DNA of 64,000 nt, from positions 1-64,000 of the forward strand of contig UQIN01000003.1 of NCBI GenBank assembly GCA_900541035.1, given 5' to 3'. Positions within the stretch are counted from its first letter, which is position 1, and each line of letters begins with the position of its first letter. The notes beneath the pieces were generated by a model. The model saw only the letters and a program-made list of their open reading frames with translations. It did no database searches and was not told the DNA's origin. Positions 16,121 through 25,093 of this stretch are shown here, one piece after another. Both the position numbers and the translations under genes were made by a program. The DNA is from an uncultured Collinsella sp. GTDB taxonomy: Bacteria; Actinomycetota; Coriobacteriia; Coriobacteriales; Coriobacteriaceae.

Positions 16121-17023
16121 ATGATTGTCGAGAACCATGCACTGTGGGGCGAGGAGCCGACCGAGGAATATCCGGCAACGTTTACGTTTTTGGGGGCCGA
16201 GCCGCTGCCCGATAAGCCCAATGGCCGTCGTCCTGCCGTGATTATCTGCGGTGGAGGCGGGTTTACGCATATCGCTCCGCATGAGCAGGACCCGGTGGCG
16301 TTTGCATTTTTGGACCACGGCTACCAGGCCTTTGTGCTCAATTATGTGACGAGCGCCACGGGCGACGTGAGCTTTCCGCACCCGCAGGCAGACCTCGCCA
16401 AGATGGTTGCCACGGTGCGTGCGAATGCCGACGAATGGCATGTCGACCCCAAGCGCGTGTGCGTCGTCGGTTTCTCGGCGGGCGGTATGATCTGCGCCTC
16501 GCTGGCGACGCAATGGAAGACCGGCCCCTTCGCGGGTCTTGCCGGGGCTCGTCCGGAGGATGTTCGCCCCGACGACGTGGTGCTGGGCTATCCGCTGCTC
16601 GACCTTGCCTATGTGCGCGATATGCAGACGCGCGACCCGCGTATTGACCTGCGCGTGCCCAAGACCGGCGGCAAGACGGGTCGCGATTTGCTCAACGATT
16701 ACCTGTCGATGGTGACGGGCGGCGAGGCAACTGACGAGCACTTGGCAGATATCTGTCCCACCACGCACGTTTCGCGCCAGATGCCGCCGACCTTTGTGTG
16801 GGGTGTAGCCGACGACAAGACAGCGCCGATTGCACAGGTCTATCCGTTTGCACAGCGCATGGCCGAGGAGGGCGTCGCTTGCGAGATGCACGTCTTCGAC
16901 CAAGGTGGTCACGGCCTTTCGCTCGGTAACGCCAACACCGCCGTCGACAACGAGGACAAGCAGGTGGCAGTCCGCCCCTGGATCCGCCTGGCCTTCCGCT
17001 TCCTGGAGCGCCACGGTATTTAG
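16121..17023 (+). CDS. Alpha/beta hydrolase (esterase/lipase, Aes-like)
   Basis: A 300-residue cytoplasmic hydrolase of the acetyl-esterase/xylanase-associated type. The oxyanion/strand motif VIICGGGGFTHIAPHE, nucleophile elbow GFSAGG, acid WGVADDKTAP and base GGHGLS are all in order. The start at 16121 follows AAGGGAG by 6 bases. The probable substrate is an acylated carbohydrate, but this is not resolved. The gap before it (15876-16120) contains only a short inverted repeat (15922-15955) of unknown role. Confidence 0.85.
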   Translation: MIVENHALWGEEPTEEYPATFTFLGAEPLPDKPNGRRPAVIICGGGGFTHIAPHEQDPVAFAFLDHGYQAFVLNYVTSATGDVSFPHPQADLAKMVATVRANADEWHVDPKRVCVVGFSAGGMICASLATQWKTGPFAGLAGARPEDVRPDDVVLGYPLLDLAYVRDMQTRDPRIDLRVPKTGGKTGRDLLNDYLSMVTGGEATDEHLADICPTTHVSRQMPPTFVWGVADDKTAPIAQVYPFAQRMAEEGVACEMHVFDQGGHGLSLGNANTAVDNEDKQVAVRPWIRLAFRFLERHGI

Positions 17024-17050
17024 TTACGCGGTTTTACCAAACCGCGTAAC
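17023..17050. repeat. 12-bp perfect hairpin starting on the esterase stop codon
   Basis: GTTACGCGGTTT (17023-17034) is exactly inverted at 17039-17050 around TACCA. It begins with the last base of the TAG stop and lacks a T-tract, so it is not a classical terminator. It may stabilise the mRNA 3' end. Confidence 0.7.
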
Positions 17051-17063
17051 CAGTTGACGCTGC

Positions 17064-17162
17064 AAGCCCGCCAGAGCGGCAATCTGCCTTTCAACTTCGG
17101 CGGCATGACCAGAAGGTCAATGTCGCCTCGTTTCAAGGCACCTTGCTCGCCCTGGCGGGCTT
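17064..17162 (+). repeat. Family C structured element, copy 1
   Basis: The outer stem AAGCCCGCCAG (17064-17074) pairs perfectly with 17152-17162. Inside, TGCCTT pairs with AAGGCA, and a hairpin centred on ATGACCAGAAGGTCAATG (17105-17122) closes the rod. Unpaired segments CAATCTG and CACCTTG are shared with copy 2 at 36 kb, while the stems differ in sequence yet remain paired. Confidence 0.8.
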
Positions 17163-17210
17163 TCGCTGTCGTTGCCAAAACATCAGCATTACCCCGGCTG
17201 TCAAGGGCTT

Positions 17211-17238
17211 GGTGCAAAGTAACCTGTCCCCTTGCACC
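17211..17238. repeat. Family A palindrome, copy 5 (short)
   Basis: GGTGCAAAG (17211-17219) pairs with CCTTGCACC (17230-17238), one mismatch, around TAACCTGTCC. It has the same CTGTCCCC core but shorter arms. It ends about 10 bases before the feoAB promoter. Confidence 0.75.
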
Positions 17239-17248
17239 GATCTGTTGA

Positions 17249-17278
17249 TTGAACGTCGCCCTGCGTTCGCGCTATTAT
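17249..17278 (+). promoter_or_regulatory. Promoter of feoAB
   Basis: TTGAAC (17249-17254) and TATTAT (17273-17278) with an 18-bp spacer, 90 bases before the feoAB start. The expected transcription start falls at about 17285, just before the tandem repeat at 17293. Confidence 0.7.
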
Positions 17279-17292
17279 GCATGGTTACAATT

Positions 17293-17326
17293 GGTTAGCC
17301 GTGGCAAACGGTTAGCTAAGGCAAAC
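17293..17326 (+). promoter_or_regulatory. Tandem operator-like repeat upstream of feoAB
   Basis: Two 17-base direct repeats, GGTTAGCCGTGGCAAAC (17293-17309) and GGTTAGCTAAGGCAAAC (17310-17326), abut each other just downstream of the -10 box. The GGTTAGC half-site resembles the known DtxR/IdeR iron box (TTAGGTTAG...CTAACC). Repression by an iron-loaded DtxR-family protein is therefore plausible for this iron-uptake gene. Confidence 0.6.
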
Positions 17327-17367
17327 TAAATGTAACGCCTTGTGGGCGTCGGGGGAGGAACGCGGAC

Positions 17368-19728
17368 GTGAGGCTCGATACGCTCGAGATCGGAAAGGAC
17401 GCCGTTGTCGCATCGGTGACATCGGACGACCAGGCACTCCGACAACATATTTTGGACATGGGCCTAACGCCGGGCACCGAGGTCACCATGATGAAGTACG
17501 CTCCGATGGGCGACCCGCTCGAGATTCGACTGCGCGGCTACGAGCTGACGCTGCGCAAGGACGATGCCGCCCGCATTGAGCTTGTGGATGTCCACGACAC
17601 GGATACGGGACCGCGCGTTAACGCCGCAATCGGCACGACGGAACACCCGGCACTGGGCGAGGGCACGTATTCGCCCCGCGCGGCCAAGACGGCTGTGCCC
17701 GAGGGTGCACCGCTGCATTTCGCCCTCGCCGGCAACCAAAACTGCGGCAAGACCACGTTGTTCAACCAACTGACGGGCTCCAACCAGCACGTCGGCAATT
17801 TTCCCGGTGTGACGGTCGACCGCAAGGACGGCACCATCCGCAATCATCCCGAGGCGAGCGTCACCGACCTTCCCGGCATCTACTCGCTGTCGCCGTATAC
17901 GGGCGAAGAGATCGTCAGCCGCCAATTCATCCTTGATGAGAACCCCGATGCGATTATCGACATCATCGACGCCACCAACATCGAGCGCAACCTGTATCTG
18001 ACGCTGCAGCTCATGGAGCTCGACCGCCCCATGGTCATCGCACTCAACATGATGGACGAGGTGACGACAAACGGCGGCGCCATCGACGTCAATTTGCTCG
18101 AGAGCCTGCTGGGTGTGCCGGTCGTTCCCATTAGCGCTGCGCGCAACGAGGGCATCGGTGAGCTGGTGGACCATGCCCTGCACGTGGCGCGATTCCGCGA
18201 GCGCCCCGGCCGTTTGGACTTTTGCGCGCCCGACGGTCCGGACGGCGGCGCGCTGCACCGCTGCATCCACGGTATTGCCAACCTGATCGAGGACCATGCC
18301 GCAACGGCGCATATTCCGGTGCGCTTCGCGGCGACCAAGTTGGTTGAGGGCGATGAGCTGGTAACCGAAGCACTCCATCTGGACCGCAACGAGCTCGACG
18401 CCATCGAGCACATCATTACCCAGATGGAAGGCGAGGCAGGCACCGACCGCCTGTCCGCGCTGGCCGACATGCGCTTTAGTTTTATCGGCGACGTGTGCGG
18501 GCGCTGCGTCGTCAAGCCGCATGAGAGCCGCGAGCACGTGCGCTCCGTCAAAATCGACCGCATCCTGACCGGTCGCTACACGGCCATCCCGGCGTTCATC
18601 CTCATCATGGGCCTCGTCTTTTGGCTGACGTTTGGCGTGATCGGCGCCGCGTTACAGGGGCTTATGGAGGACGGCATCGCGGTCGTCATTGCCTCGGCCG
18701 ATGCGGGCCTCAAGGCGTTTGGCACCAACGACGTGGTGCGCTCGCTGGCGGTCGACGGCGTGCTCACAGGCGTGGGCAGCGTGCTGACCTTCCTGCCGAT
18801 CATCGTCGTGCTCTTTTTGTTCCTCTCCATTTTGGAAGACTCAGGTTACATGGCGCGCGTGGCCTTTGTTATGGACAAAGTTCTGCGCCGCTTTGGCCTT
18901 TCGGGCCGCAGCTTCGTTCCCATGCTCGTCGGCTTTGGCTGCACGGTGCCGGCCATTATGTCGACGCGCACCCTGCCGTCCGAGCACGATCGCAAGATGA
19001 CGGTCATGCTCACGCCGTTTATGAGCTGTTCGGCCAAGCTACCGGTCTACGGCTTGTTGTGCGGAGCGTTCTTCCCAAAGGCGACGGTTCCCGCCATGGT
19101 CTCGCTCTATCTGATCGGCATTGTGGTCGGCTGCATTGCGGCGCTCGTGCTCAACCGTACGGCATTCAAGGGTGACCCCGTGCCGTTTATCATGGAGCTT
19201 CCCAACTACCGTCTGCCGAGCGTTAAGACGACGGTGCTGCTCGCCTGGGATAAGGCCAAGGACTTCATTACCAAGGCCTTCACCATTATCTTTGCTGCTA
19301 CGGTCGTGATCTGGTTCCTGCAGACGTTCGACATTCGCTTTAACGTGGTCGCCGATCAGTCACAGAGCCTGCTTGCCGGCCTTGGCAGCATCATCGCGCC
19401 GGTGCTGGCGCCGCTCGGCTTTGGCGATTGGCGCGCGTCGACGGCTCTCGTTACGGGACTTATTGCCAAGGAGAGCGTTATCTCGACGCTCACGGTGCTT
19501 TTGGGGGCAACCTCGCCCACGGCGCTGTCGACCATGTTCTCGCCGTTTACCGCCTACGTGTTCCTGGTCTTTACGCTGCTGTACCCGCCTTGCGTGGCGT
19601 CCATCGGCGCCGTCAAGAGCGAGTTGGGCGCACGCTATGCCGTGGCCGTATTCGCGTTTCAGGTGACGGTCGCCTGGGTCGTGGCGTTTGTCGTGCATTC
19701 GGCGGGCATGTTGCTGGGGTTGGCTTAG
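17368..19728 (+). CDS. feoB: Ferrous iron transporter, FeoA-FeoB fusion
   Basis: A 786-residue membrane iron(II) importer. Residues 1-75 are a FeoA SH3-like domain (MGLTPGTEVTMMKYAPMGDP), normally a separate protein. A linker follows, then the FeoB G domain: G1 GNQNCGKTT (122-130), G3 DLPG, G4 NMMD. The C-terminal half holds the Gate helices, including CTVPAIMSTRT with its conserved Cys and FMSCSAKLPVYGL. The start is GTG at 17368, 9 bases after GGAGG. No feoC gene follows. Promoter and operator-like repeats upstream suggest iron control. Confidence 0.95.
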   Translation: MRLDTLEIGKDAVVASVTSDDQALRQHILDMGLTPGTEVTMMKYAPMGDPLEIRLRGYELTLRKDDAARIELVDVHDTDTGPRVNAAIGTTEHPALGEGTYSPRAAKTAVPEGAPLHFALAGNQNCGKTTLFNQLTGSNQHVGNFPGVTVDRKDGTIRNHPEASVTDLPGIYSLSPYTGEEIVSRQFILDENPDAIIDIIDATNIERNLYLTLQLMELDRPMVIALNMMDEVTTNGGAIDVNLLESLLGVPVVPISAARNEGIGELVDHALHVARFRERPGRLDFCAPDGPDGGALHRCIHGIANLIEDHAATAHIPVRFAATKLVEGDELVTEALHLDRNELDAIEHIITQMEGEAGTDRLSALADMRFSFIGDVCGRCVVKPHESREHVRSVKIDRILTGRYTAIPAFILIMGLVFWLTFGVIGAALQGLMEDGIAVVIASADAGLKAFGTNDVVRSLAVDGVLTGVGSVLTFLPIIVVLFLFLSILEDSGYMARVAFVMDKVLRRFGLSGRSFVPMLVGFGCTVPAIMSTRTLPSEHDRKMTVMLTPFMSCSAKLPVYGLLCGAFFPKATVPAMVSLYLIGIVVGCIAALVLNRTAFKGDPVPFIMELPNYRLPSVKTTVLLAWDKAKDFITKAFTIIFAATVVIWFLQTFDIRFNVVADQSQSLLAGLGSIIAPVLAPLGFGDWRASTALVTGLIAKESVISTLTVLLGATSPTALSTMFSPFTAYVFLVFTLLYPPCVASIGAVKSELGARYAVAVFAFQVTVAWVVAFVVHSAGMLLGLA

Positions 19729-19769
19729 TTATGAATTGACGGCGCAACCTCTGTGTATCGAATTGTTTT

Positions 19770-19804
19770 CGGCCCCGCATCTGTTGCTGACGGATGCGGG
19801 GCCG
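19770..19804 (+). terminator. Terminator after feoAB
   Basis: CGGCCCCGCATC (19770-19781) pairs with GATGCGGGGCCG (19793-19804); the sequence after it (TTGCTATATAAT) is only moderately T-rich. Confidence 0.75.
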
Positions 19805-19849
19805 TTGCTATATAATCGCCTCCGCTCAAAATGATTGGAGACGTTATAT

Positions 19850-21046
19850 ATGAGTCAGGCAAGGCAAGACGGCATCACGCTCAGGCAGTGGCTCCCGCTC
19901 GTCGGGCTCACCTGCTGTGCGTTCGTGTTCAACACGTCGGAGTTTATGCCCATCGGCCTTTTGACTGATATCGCCGCGTCGTTCTCGCTCACCGAGGCCC
20001 AGGCGGGCATCATGATCTCGGTCTATGCCTGGGGCGTCATGCTGCTGTCGTTGCCGCTCATGGTGTTCGCTTCGCGTTTCGAGTTCAAGCGGATGCTGCT
20101 GGGCGTGCTCGCCGTGTTCTCGCTGGGCCAGTTCCTGTCCGCCTTGGCACCGACCTATCCCATCTTAGTCTGCGCGCGCCTGGTGGTTGCCTGCGCGCAC
20201 GCCGTGTTCTGGTCGGTCGCCTCGATCATGGCGTCGCGCCTGGTTGACACACGCCACGGGGCGCTCGCTATCAGCATGATCGCCACGGGCTCTTCCATCG
20301 CACAGATCTTTGGCCTGCCGCTCGGTCGCGCCATTGGATTGGCCGTGGGCTGGCGCATGACGTTTGCCGTGGTCGGAGCGCTGTCTGCTGTCGCGGTCGT
20401 CTACCAGGCCACGGTGTTCCCTGCCATGCCAGCGGGCGAGCGTTTTACGCTCAAGCAGCTGCCCGAGCTGCTCAAGAACCCGTTCCTCATCGCGCTCTAC
20501 GCAGTCACGGTCTTCATGGCGACCGGCTATTACGCAAGCTACAGCTATATCGAGCCCTTCCTGGCGCAGGTCGCGCACGTCGATGCGGGCGCCATTACCA
20601 TGACGTTGACGGCGTTTGGCTGCTCTGGTTTGCTCGGAAGCTGGCTGTTTGGCCGCCTGTTCGATGGGCATCGCTTCCCGTTCTTGGCTATCACGCTCTC
20701 CGGCGTGCCGGTGGCTCTGCTGCTCATGGGTCCGGCCGCATCGTCACTCGCTGCGGTTCTCGCTGTGTGCGCACTGTGGGGTTGCTGCGCCACGGCCTTT
20801 AACGTGGCGTTTCAGGCCGAGCTCATCAAGCACACGCCGGCAGATTCGTCGGCCGTCGCCATGTCGATCTTCTCGGGCCTGTTCAACCTCGGTATCGGCA
20901 CGGGTACCGCGATCGGCGGAGCCGTGGTTTCGGGTCCCGGTATCGCCTGGATCGGCTTTGTGGGCGGGGCGATTGCCGTCGTGGGCGTTATCCTCGCCAT
21001 CACGGTGATGTTCCCAGCCATCCGCCGCGCCAAGCCCGTCGCCTAG
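19850..21046 (+). CDS. MFS transporter, sugar-efflux (SotB/AraJ) type
   Basis: A 398-residue major facilitator with twelve predicted helices. The first helix region FNTSEFMPIGLLTDIAASF and TEAQAGIMISVYAWGV is characteristic of SotB-like sugar or drug exporters, including the MFS loop (SRFEFKRMLLG). ATG 19850 was chosen because GGAG is 9 bases upstream. It is a single-gene unit, with a large hairpin directly downstream. The substrate is unknown; export of sugars or arabinose-like compounds is family inference. Confidence 0.82.
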   Translation: MSQARQDGITLRQWLPLVGLTCCAFVFNTSEFMPIGLLTDIAASFSLTEAQAGIMISVYAWGVMLLSLPLMVFASRFEFKRMLLGVLAVFSLGQFLSALAPTYPILVCARLVVACAHAVFWSVASIMASRLVDTRHGALAISMIATGSSIAQIFGLPLGRAIGLAVGWRMTFAVVGALSAVAVVYQATVFPAMPAGERFTLKQLPELLKNPFLIALYAVTVFMATGYYASYSYIEPFLAQVAHVDAGAITMTLTAFGCSGLLGSWLFGRLFDGHRFPFLAITLSGVPVALLLMGPAASSLAAVLAVCALWGCCATAFNVAFQAELIKHTPADSSAVAMSIFSGLFNLGIGTGTAIGGAVVSGPGIAWIGFVGGAIAVVGVILAITVMFPAIRRAKPVA

Positions 21047-21062
21047 CCACGTCCCCTCATCA

Positions 21063-21128
21063 GTTGCGGTGGAATAGTTCCTGTTTAAGGCCTTTGAAGG
21101 CCCAAGCAGGAACTATTCCACCGCAACT
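21063..21128 (+). repeat. Element D: 22-bp perfect hairpin with inner stem
   Basis: AGTTGCGGTGGAATAGTTCCTG (21063-21084 minus edge; arm 21062-21083) is exactly inverted at 21107-21128; the loop contains a second hairpin GGCC-TTTGAA-GGCC. TATTTTGG follows, so it could terminate the MFS transcript, but the stem is far longer than a normal terminator. Its arms are unrelated to families A-C. Confidence 0.8.
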
Positions 21129-21199
21129 TATTTTGGGGGAGGGGATACAAGCTGGGCATACAATGGATGTCGTTGTGTTGAGCTTACCGGGAGGTTGCT

Positions 21200-22576
21200 A
21201 TGTGGGCATACGAGACGACGTTCTATCAGATCTATCCGCTGGGCTTTTGCGGAGCTCCGCGCGAAAACGCCGCCCCCGTTGCCGAGGATGAGCTCGCCCA
21301 GGCCGCCGGTGTCGAACCCAACCCCGATGCTCCTATCATGAAGATTGCCCAATGGGCCGACTGCCTGCAAAAACTCGGCGTTGGCGCTGTGCTCATCAAC
21401 CCGCCGCTCGAGTCCGATAGTCACGGCTACGACACGCGCAGCCTGCGCCATATAGACCGTCGCCTGGGCGGGGATGCCGACTTTGCCGCCGTATGCGACA
21501 CGCTGCACGCCCATGGCATCCGCGTGGTGCTCGATGCCGTCTTCAACCACGTCGGTCGCGGCTTTTGGGCCTTCCGCGATGTGCAGGAGCGCAAGTGGGA
21601 TTCGCCGTACAAGGATTGGTTTCACATCAGTTTTGACGGCGACTCCTGCTATGGCGACGGCTTTTGGTACGAGGGCTGGGAGGGTCATTTTGAGCTTGTG
21701 AAGCTCAACCTGCAAAATCCCGCTGTGGTCGATTACCTGCTCGAGTCTGTGCGCCGTTGGGCCGACGTCTTTGGCGTCGACGGCCTGCGCCTGGACGTCG
21801 CCTACATGCTCGACCGCGACTTTATGCGCCGCCTACACTCCTTTACCCGTGAGCTCAAGCCCGGCTTTGTGCTCATCGGCGAGACGCTCCACGGCGACTA
21901 CAATCAGATCGTCAACGACGAGATGCTCGACTCGTGCACTAATTACGAGTGCTACAAGGGCCTGTATTCCAGCTTTAACTCGGTCAACATGTTCGAGATC
22001 GCCCATTCGCTGCACCGTCAGTTTGGCGGCGACCCTTGGTGCATCTACCGCGGCAAACATCTGCTTTCGTTTGTCGACAACCACGATGTGCCGCGCCTGG
22101 CGAGCATCCTTACCGACAAGTCCTGCCTGCGCCCCGCCTATGGCATGCTGTTTGGCATGCCGGGCATTCCGTGCGTCTACTATGGCAGCGAGTGGGGGAT
22201 TGCCGGCGAAAAGGGCGGTTCCGATGGCGATTGGGCGCTGCGTCCTGCGCTCGATGAGCCTGCGCCCAACGAGCTGACGGCCTTCATCAAGCAGCTCGCG
22301 CACCTGCGCTCGGCAAACGATGCGGCGGCCCGTGCCCTCAACTACGGTGCCTATCGCAATGTAGTGATCCAGAACAAGCAGCTGCTGTTCGAGCGCGCCT
22401 GCGATGACGCGACGGTGCTCGTGGCGGTCAATGCCGTGAACGAGCCCTATACCTTTGGAGCCGGTGAACTCAACGGCTCCTTCGTCGACCTGCTTGCCGA
22501 CGACGCGCCCACGGTCGAGCTGCCGGGCTCCCTTGAACTTGCGCCCTATGAGGTGCGTTATCTGTTGAGGGCCTAG
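21200..22576 (+). CDS. GH13 alpha-amylase family glycosidase (cytoplasmic)
   Basis: A 458-residue glycoside hydrolase acting on alpha-1,4-glucans or maltodextrins. The four GH13 regions are visible: DAVFNH, GLRLDVAY (nucleophile Asp near residue 199), IGETLHGD (acid Glu near 228) and FVDNHDV (transition-state Asp near 296). There is no signal peptide, so it handles imported oligosaccharides. It is shorter than typical maltogenic amylases and lacks an N-terminal carbohydrate module. The next gene starts 3 bases after its stop and may be co-transcribed. Confidence 0.9.
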   Translation: MWAYETTFYQIYPLGFCGAPRENAAPVAEDELAQAAGVEPNPDAPIMKIAQWADCLQKLGVGAVLINPPLESDSHGYDTRSLRHIDRRLGGDADFAAVCDTLHAHGIRVVLDAVFNHVGRGFWAFRDVQERKWDSPYKDWFHISFDGDSCYGDGFWYEGWEGHFELVKLNLQNPAVVDYLLESVRRWADVFGVDGLRLDVAYMLDRDFMRRLHSFTRELKPGFVLIGETLHGDYNQIVNDEMLDSCTNYECYKGLYSSFNSVNMFEIAHSLHRQFGGDPWCIYRGKHLLSFVDNHDVPRLASILTDKSCLRPAYGMLFGMPGIPCVYYGSEWGIAGEKGGSDGDWALRPALDEPAPNELTAFIKQLAHLRSANDAAARALNYGAYRNVVIQNKQLLFERACDDATVLVAVNAVNEPYTFGAGELNGSFVDLLADDAPTVELPGSLELAPYEVRYLLRA

Positions 22577-22579
22577 CTC

Positions 22580-23143
22580 GTGGCCACGCCAGATGAGGGT
22601 TATCAGCATATTGAGCATGGGTTTGAACCCGTGTTTGACGAGCGCTCGCGCGTTTTGGTGCTGGGGTCGTTTCCCTCGGTGCTCTCGCGTGCCAATGCCT
22701 TCTATTACGGCAATCCGCAGAACCGCTTTTGGCGCGTGATGGCCGCGTGCCTCGGTGCGCCCGTGCCGCCCAACGAGGGCGATCCTTTGGCAAGCGGTGA
22801 GCCCGCGACGCTCGATGCCTCGATTGCCGCCAAGCGCTCCATGCTGCTCAACGGCGGCGTGGCCCTGTGGGATGTAATCGAGAGCTGCGACATTAAGGGC
22901 TCAAGCGACGCCAGCATCAAAAACGTCGTTCCGGCGCATGTCGAGCGCATTACCGGCGCAGCTCCCATTGAGCAGGTGATATGCAACGGTGGTACAGCTG
23001 GTCGGCTCTACAAGCGCTACCTACAAGAACGCACGGGGCTGTCGGCCATCGTTCTGCCGTCGACAAGTCCCGCCAATGCGGCATGGCGCCTGGAACGCCT
23101 TATCGAGCGCTGGCGCGAGGCCGTTGACTGGGGCGCTCTGTAA
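22580..23143 (+). CDS. DNA-deoxyinosine glycosylase (uracil-DNA glycosylase superfamily)
   Basis: A 187-residue base-excision enzyme that removes hypoxanthine from DNA. The motif VLVLGSFPSVLSRANAFYYG near the N-terminus and NRFWRVM are typical of the family-6 group; the C-terminal LPSTSPAN matches its second motif. The start is GTG at 22580, 3 bases after the amylase stop, with only a weak ribosome site, so translation may be coupled. The functional link to the amylase is unclear. Confidence 0.85.
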   Translation: MATPDEGYQHIEHGFEPVFDERSRVLVLGSFPSVLSRANAFYYGNPQNRFWRVMAACLGAPVPPNEGDPLASGEPATLDASIAAKRSMLLNGGVALWDVIESCDIKGSSDASIKNVVPAHVERITGAAPIEQVICNGGTAGRLYKRYLQERTGLSAIVLPSTSPANAAWRLERLIERWREAVDWGAL

Positions 23144-23144
23144 T

Positions 23145-23804
23145 TTAGATATCTGATTGGGCGCTGGTGCCGAGGCGTTTCATGATGGCATGCCAGATCG
23201 GTGCGGGCAGCGCGGGCTTGACGCGCACCATGCCGTCGACATCGACGCTACCGACATCGCCGCAGCCAAGCAGCTGCGCATGCTCAATGGAGCAGCCCAT
23301 GCGCACAGCGCCCACAAGCTTATCCATCGCTTCCGAAAATGGCCGACGCAAGAGGCCCATACGCGGGGAGTGGCGAAGCGCTGCGATGCCGCTGCTGGCA
23401 CAGATGACAACGCCGTCGCACCATGGCAGGTCACGTAGAAGACATGCCCGATACAGGCGGTCGAGAACTTCGTCCGCCTGCTTGTTGTTTTTGGACGCGG
23501 CCTGGACGATGACATAGACGCGTGTTTCTGTATTCCCAAGGCGATCGAGTATCTGCTCGACAGCGGTCATCGCCTCATCATCAAATGCATCATCAACAGC
23601 GAGCACTATGCCATCGACTGCACCGACGTCATTTGCCTTCAAGCCAACCGGGCGGGGGAGCGAAGTACCGGAAAGCCGGGCATACGCCGCGATGGCATCC
23701 TGGAGGTCCCAAAGCAAAAACTCAAGATCGGCGCTATCGGGAATACTGATATACGCAATGGATTGCAGCGTTTTGGGCTTATCGCCGTGTGCGATCGCCT
23801 CCAT
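23145..23804 (-). CDS. Hypothetical protein
   Basis: A 219-residue protein I do not recognise. It has an alternating beta/alpha pattern (VDGIVLAVDDAFDDEAMTAVEQIL; RVYVIVQAAS; CDGVVICASSGIAAL) that suggests a flavodoxin- or NADPH-FMN-reductase-like Rossmann fold. It has no signal peptide or membrane helix. It converges with the deoxyinosine glycosylase, with a single base between the two stop codons. Confidence 0.7.
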   Translation of the reverse strand: MEAIAHGDKPKTLQSIAYISIPDSADLEFLLWDLQDAIAAYARLSGTSLPRPVGLKANDVGAVDGIVLAVDDAFDDEAMTAVEQILDRLGNTETRVYVIVQAASKNNKQADEVLDRLYRACLLRDLPWCDGVVICASSGIAALRHSPRMGLLRRPFSEAMDKLVGAVRMGCSIEHAQLLGCGDVGSVDVDGMVRVKPALPAPIWHAIMKRLGTSAQSDI

Positions 23805-23897
23805 GCCATCTCCTTTCCAGTCCGTTTCCGTTTAGGTTACACCGTCTGCCATCCTCCCGCCGCGCTATCCTAGTGCAACCCTTACGAAAGGAACGCC

Positions 23898-25034
23898 ATG
23901 CGTCTGCCCATGAATACCTCGCTTGCCACGCTCAAGCCCTCCGGCATCCGCCGAATCAACGCGCTCGCCGCTCAGCATCCGGGATGCATTGCGCTTGCGC
24001 TCGGCGAGCCCGATTTTCCCACGCCCGACGTGATTAGCGCCGAGGTGACGGCCTCGCTTGACCGTGGCGACACGCACTATCCGCCCAACAACGGCCGCCC
24101 CGCCCTGCGCGAGGCGCTGTCTGCCTACATGGGGGACGCGGGCCTTACGTTTTCGGCCGACGAGGTCATCCTGACCGACGGCGCGACCGAGGCCCTGTCG
24201 GCTACGTTTATGGCCATGCTCAACCCCGGCGACGAGGTCATCATTCCCACGCCGGCTTTTGGTTTGTACGAGAGCATCGTCGTGGCCAATCACGCCAAAG
24301 CGGTCTATTTGGATACGGAGCCCGCGCAATTCCAGATTGACGAGGACGCACTTCGTGCTTGCGTGACGCCGGCGACCAAGGCCATCGTCATCTGCTCGCC
24401 CAACAATCCTACGGGCTGCATCCTCGACGCGGCATCGCTCGACGCCGTGGCGCGCGTAGCGGAGCAGGCGGGCATCTACGTAGTCTGCGACGACGTATAC
24501 AACCGCCTCGTCTATGTGGACGGCTACGAGCGCTTTGCCCAGCGACACCCGGAGCTGCGCGAGCAGACGGTGGTAATCGAGAGTTTCTCCAAGCCCTGGG
24601 CCATGACCGGCTGGCGCTTGGGTTGGCTCGCAGCGGCAGCCCCCGTCATCGCCGAGATCGCAAAGGCCCACCAATACTTAGTATCGAGCGCCGTCTCCTT
24701 TGAGATGGATGCCGCAGCTCGAGCCCTCACCGTCGACCCAACCCCCATGCTCAAAGTCTACCGAGCCCGCCGCGAACGCGTGCTCGAGGCCTTAGACGCC
24801 ATGGGCCTCGACGTGGTAGAACCCGCAGGAGCTTTCTACACTTTCCCGAGCATCAAACAATTCGGCCTAACCAGCGAAGCCTTCTGCATCAAAGCCATCA
24901 AAGAAGCCAACGTAGCCCTAGTCCCAGGCAACTGCTTCGGCACCGAAGGCCACATCCGCCTAAGCTACTGCGTCTCCGACCAAGATTTGGACGAAGGCTT
25001 AAATCGCCTGTCCACCTTCATTTCAACCTTATAG
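23898..25034 (+). CDS. Class I/II pyridoxal-phosphate aminotransferase
   Basis: A 378-residue aspartate/aromatic-type aminotransferase (MalY/PatA-like). PLP-binding features are clear: GATEAL, PAFGLYE, SPNNPTG, CDDVYNRLVY and the Schiff-base lysine in SFSKPWAMTGWRLG near residue 232, with the substrate arginine in HIRLSYC. AAAGGA precedes the ATG. Codon use changes inside the gene: before about 24720 glutamate is read by GAG only, whereas the last ~105 codons use GAA 6:1 and AAA 4:0 over AAG. Substrate is not determined. Confidence 0.9.
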   Translation: MRLPMNTSLATLKPSGIRRINALAAQHPGCIALALGEPDFPTPDVISAEVTASLDRGDTHYPPNNGRPALREALSAYMGDAGLTFSADEVILTDGATEALSATFMAMLNPGDEVIIPTPAFGLYESIVVANHAKAVYLDTEPAQFQIDEDALRACVTPATKAIVICSPNNPTGCILDAASLDAVARVAEQAGIYVVCDDVYNRLVYVDGYERFAQRHPELREQTVVIESFSKPWAMTGWRLGWLAAAAPVIAEIAKAHQYLVSSAVSFEMDAAARALTVDPTPMLKVYRARRERVLEALDAMGLDVVEPAGAFYTFPSIKQFGLTSEAFCIKAIKEANVALVPGNCFGTEGHIRLSYCVSDQDLDEGLNRLSTFISTL

Positions 25035-25093
25035 TCCAACGGGACGCAACGCATCAGCCCACCGACATAAGGATTATGCGTGGGGGCATCGCT

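Noticed and set aside
17064..17162. Family C copy 1 as a riboswitch for feoAB
   Set aside because: It lies upstream of the feoAB promoter, and the other copy is in the rpoC 3' region, so it is not a 5' leader of an iron gene.
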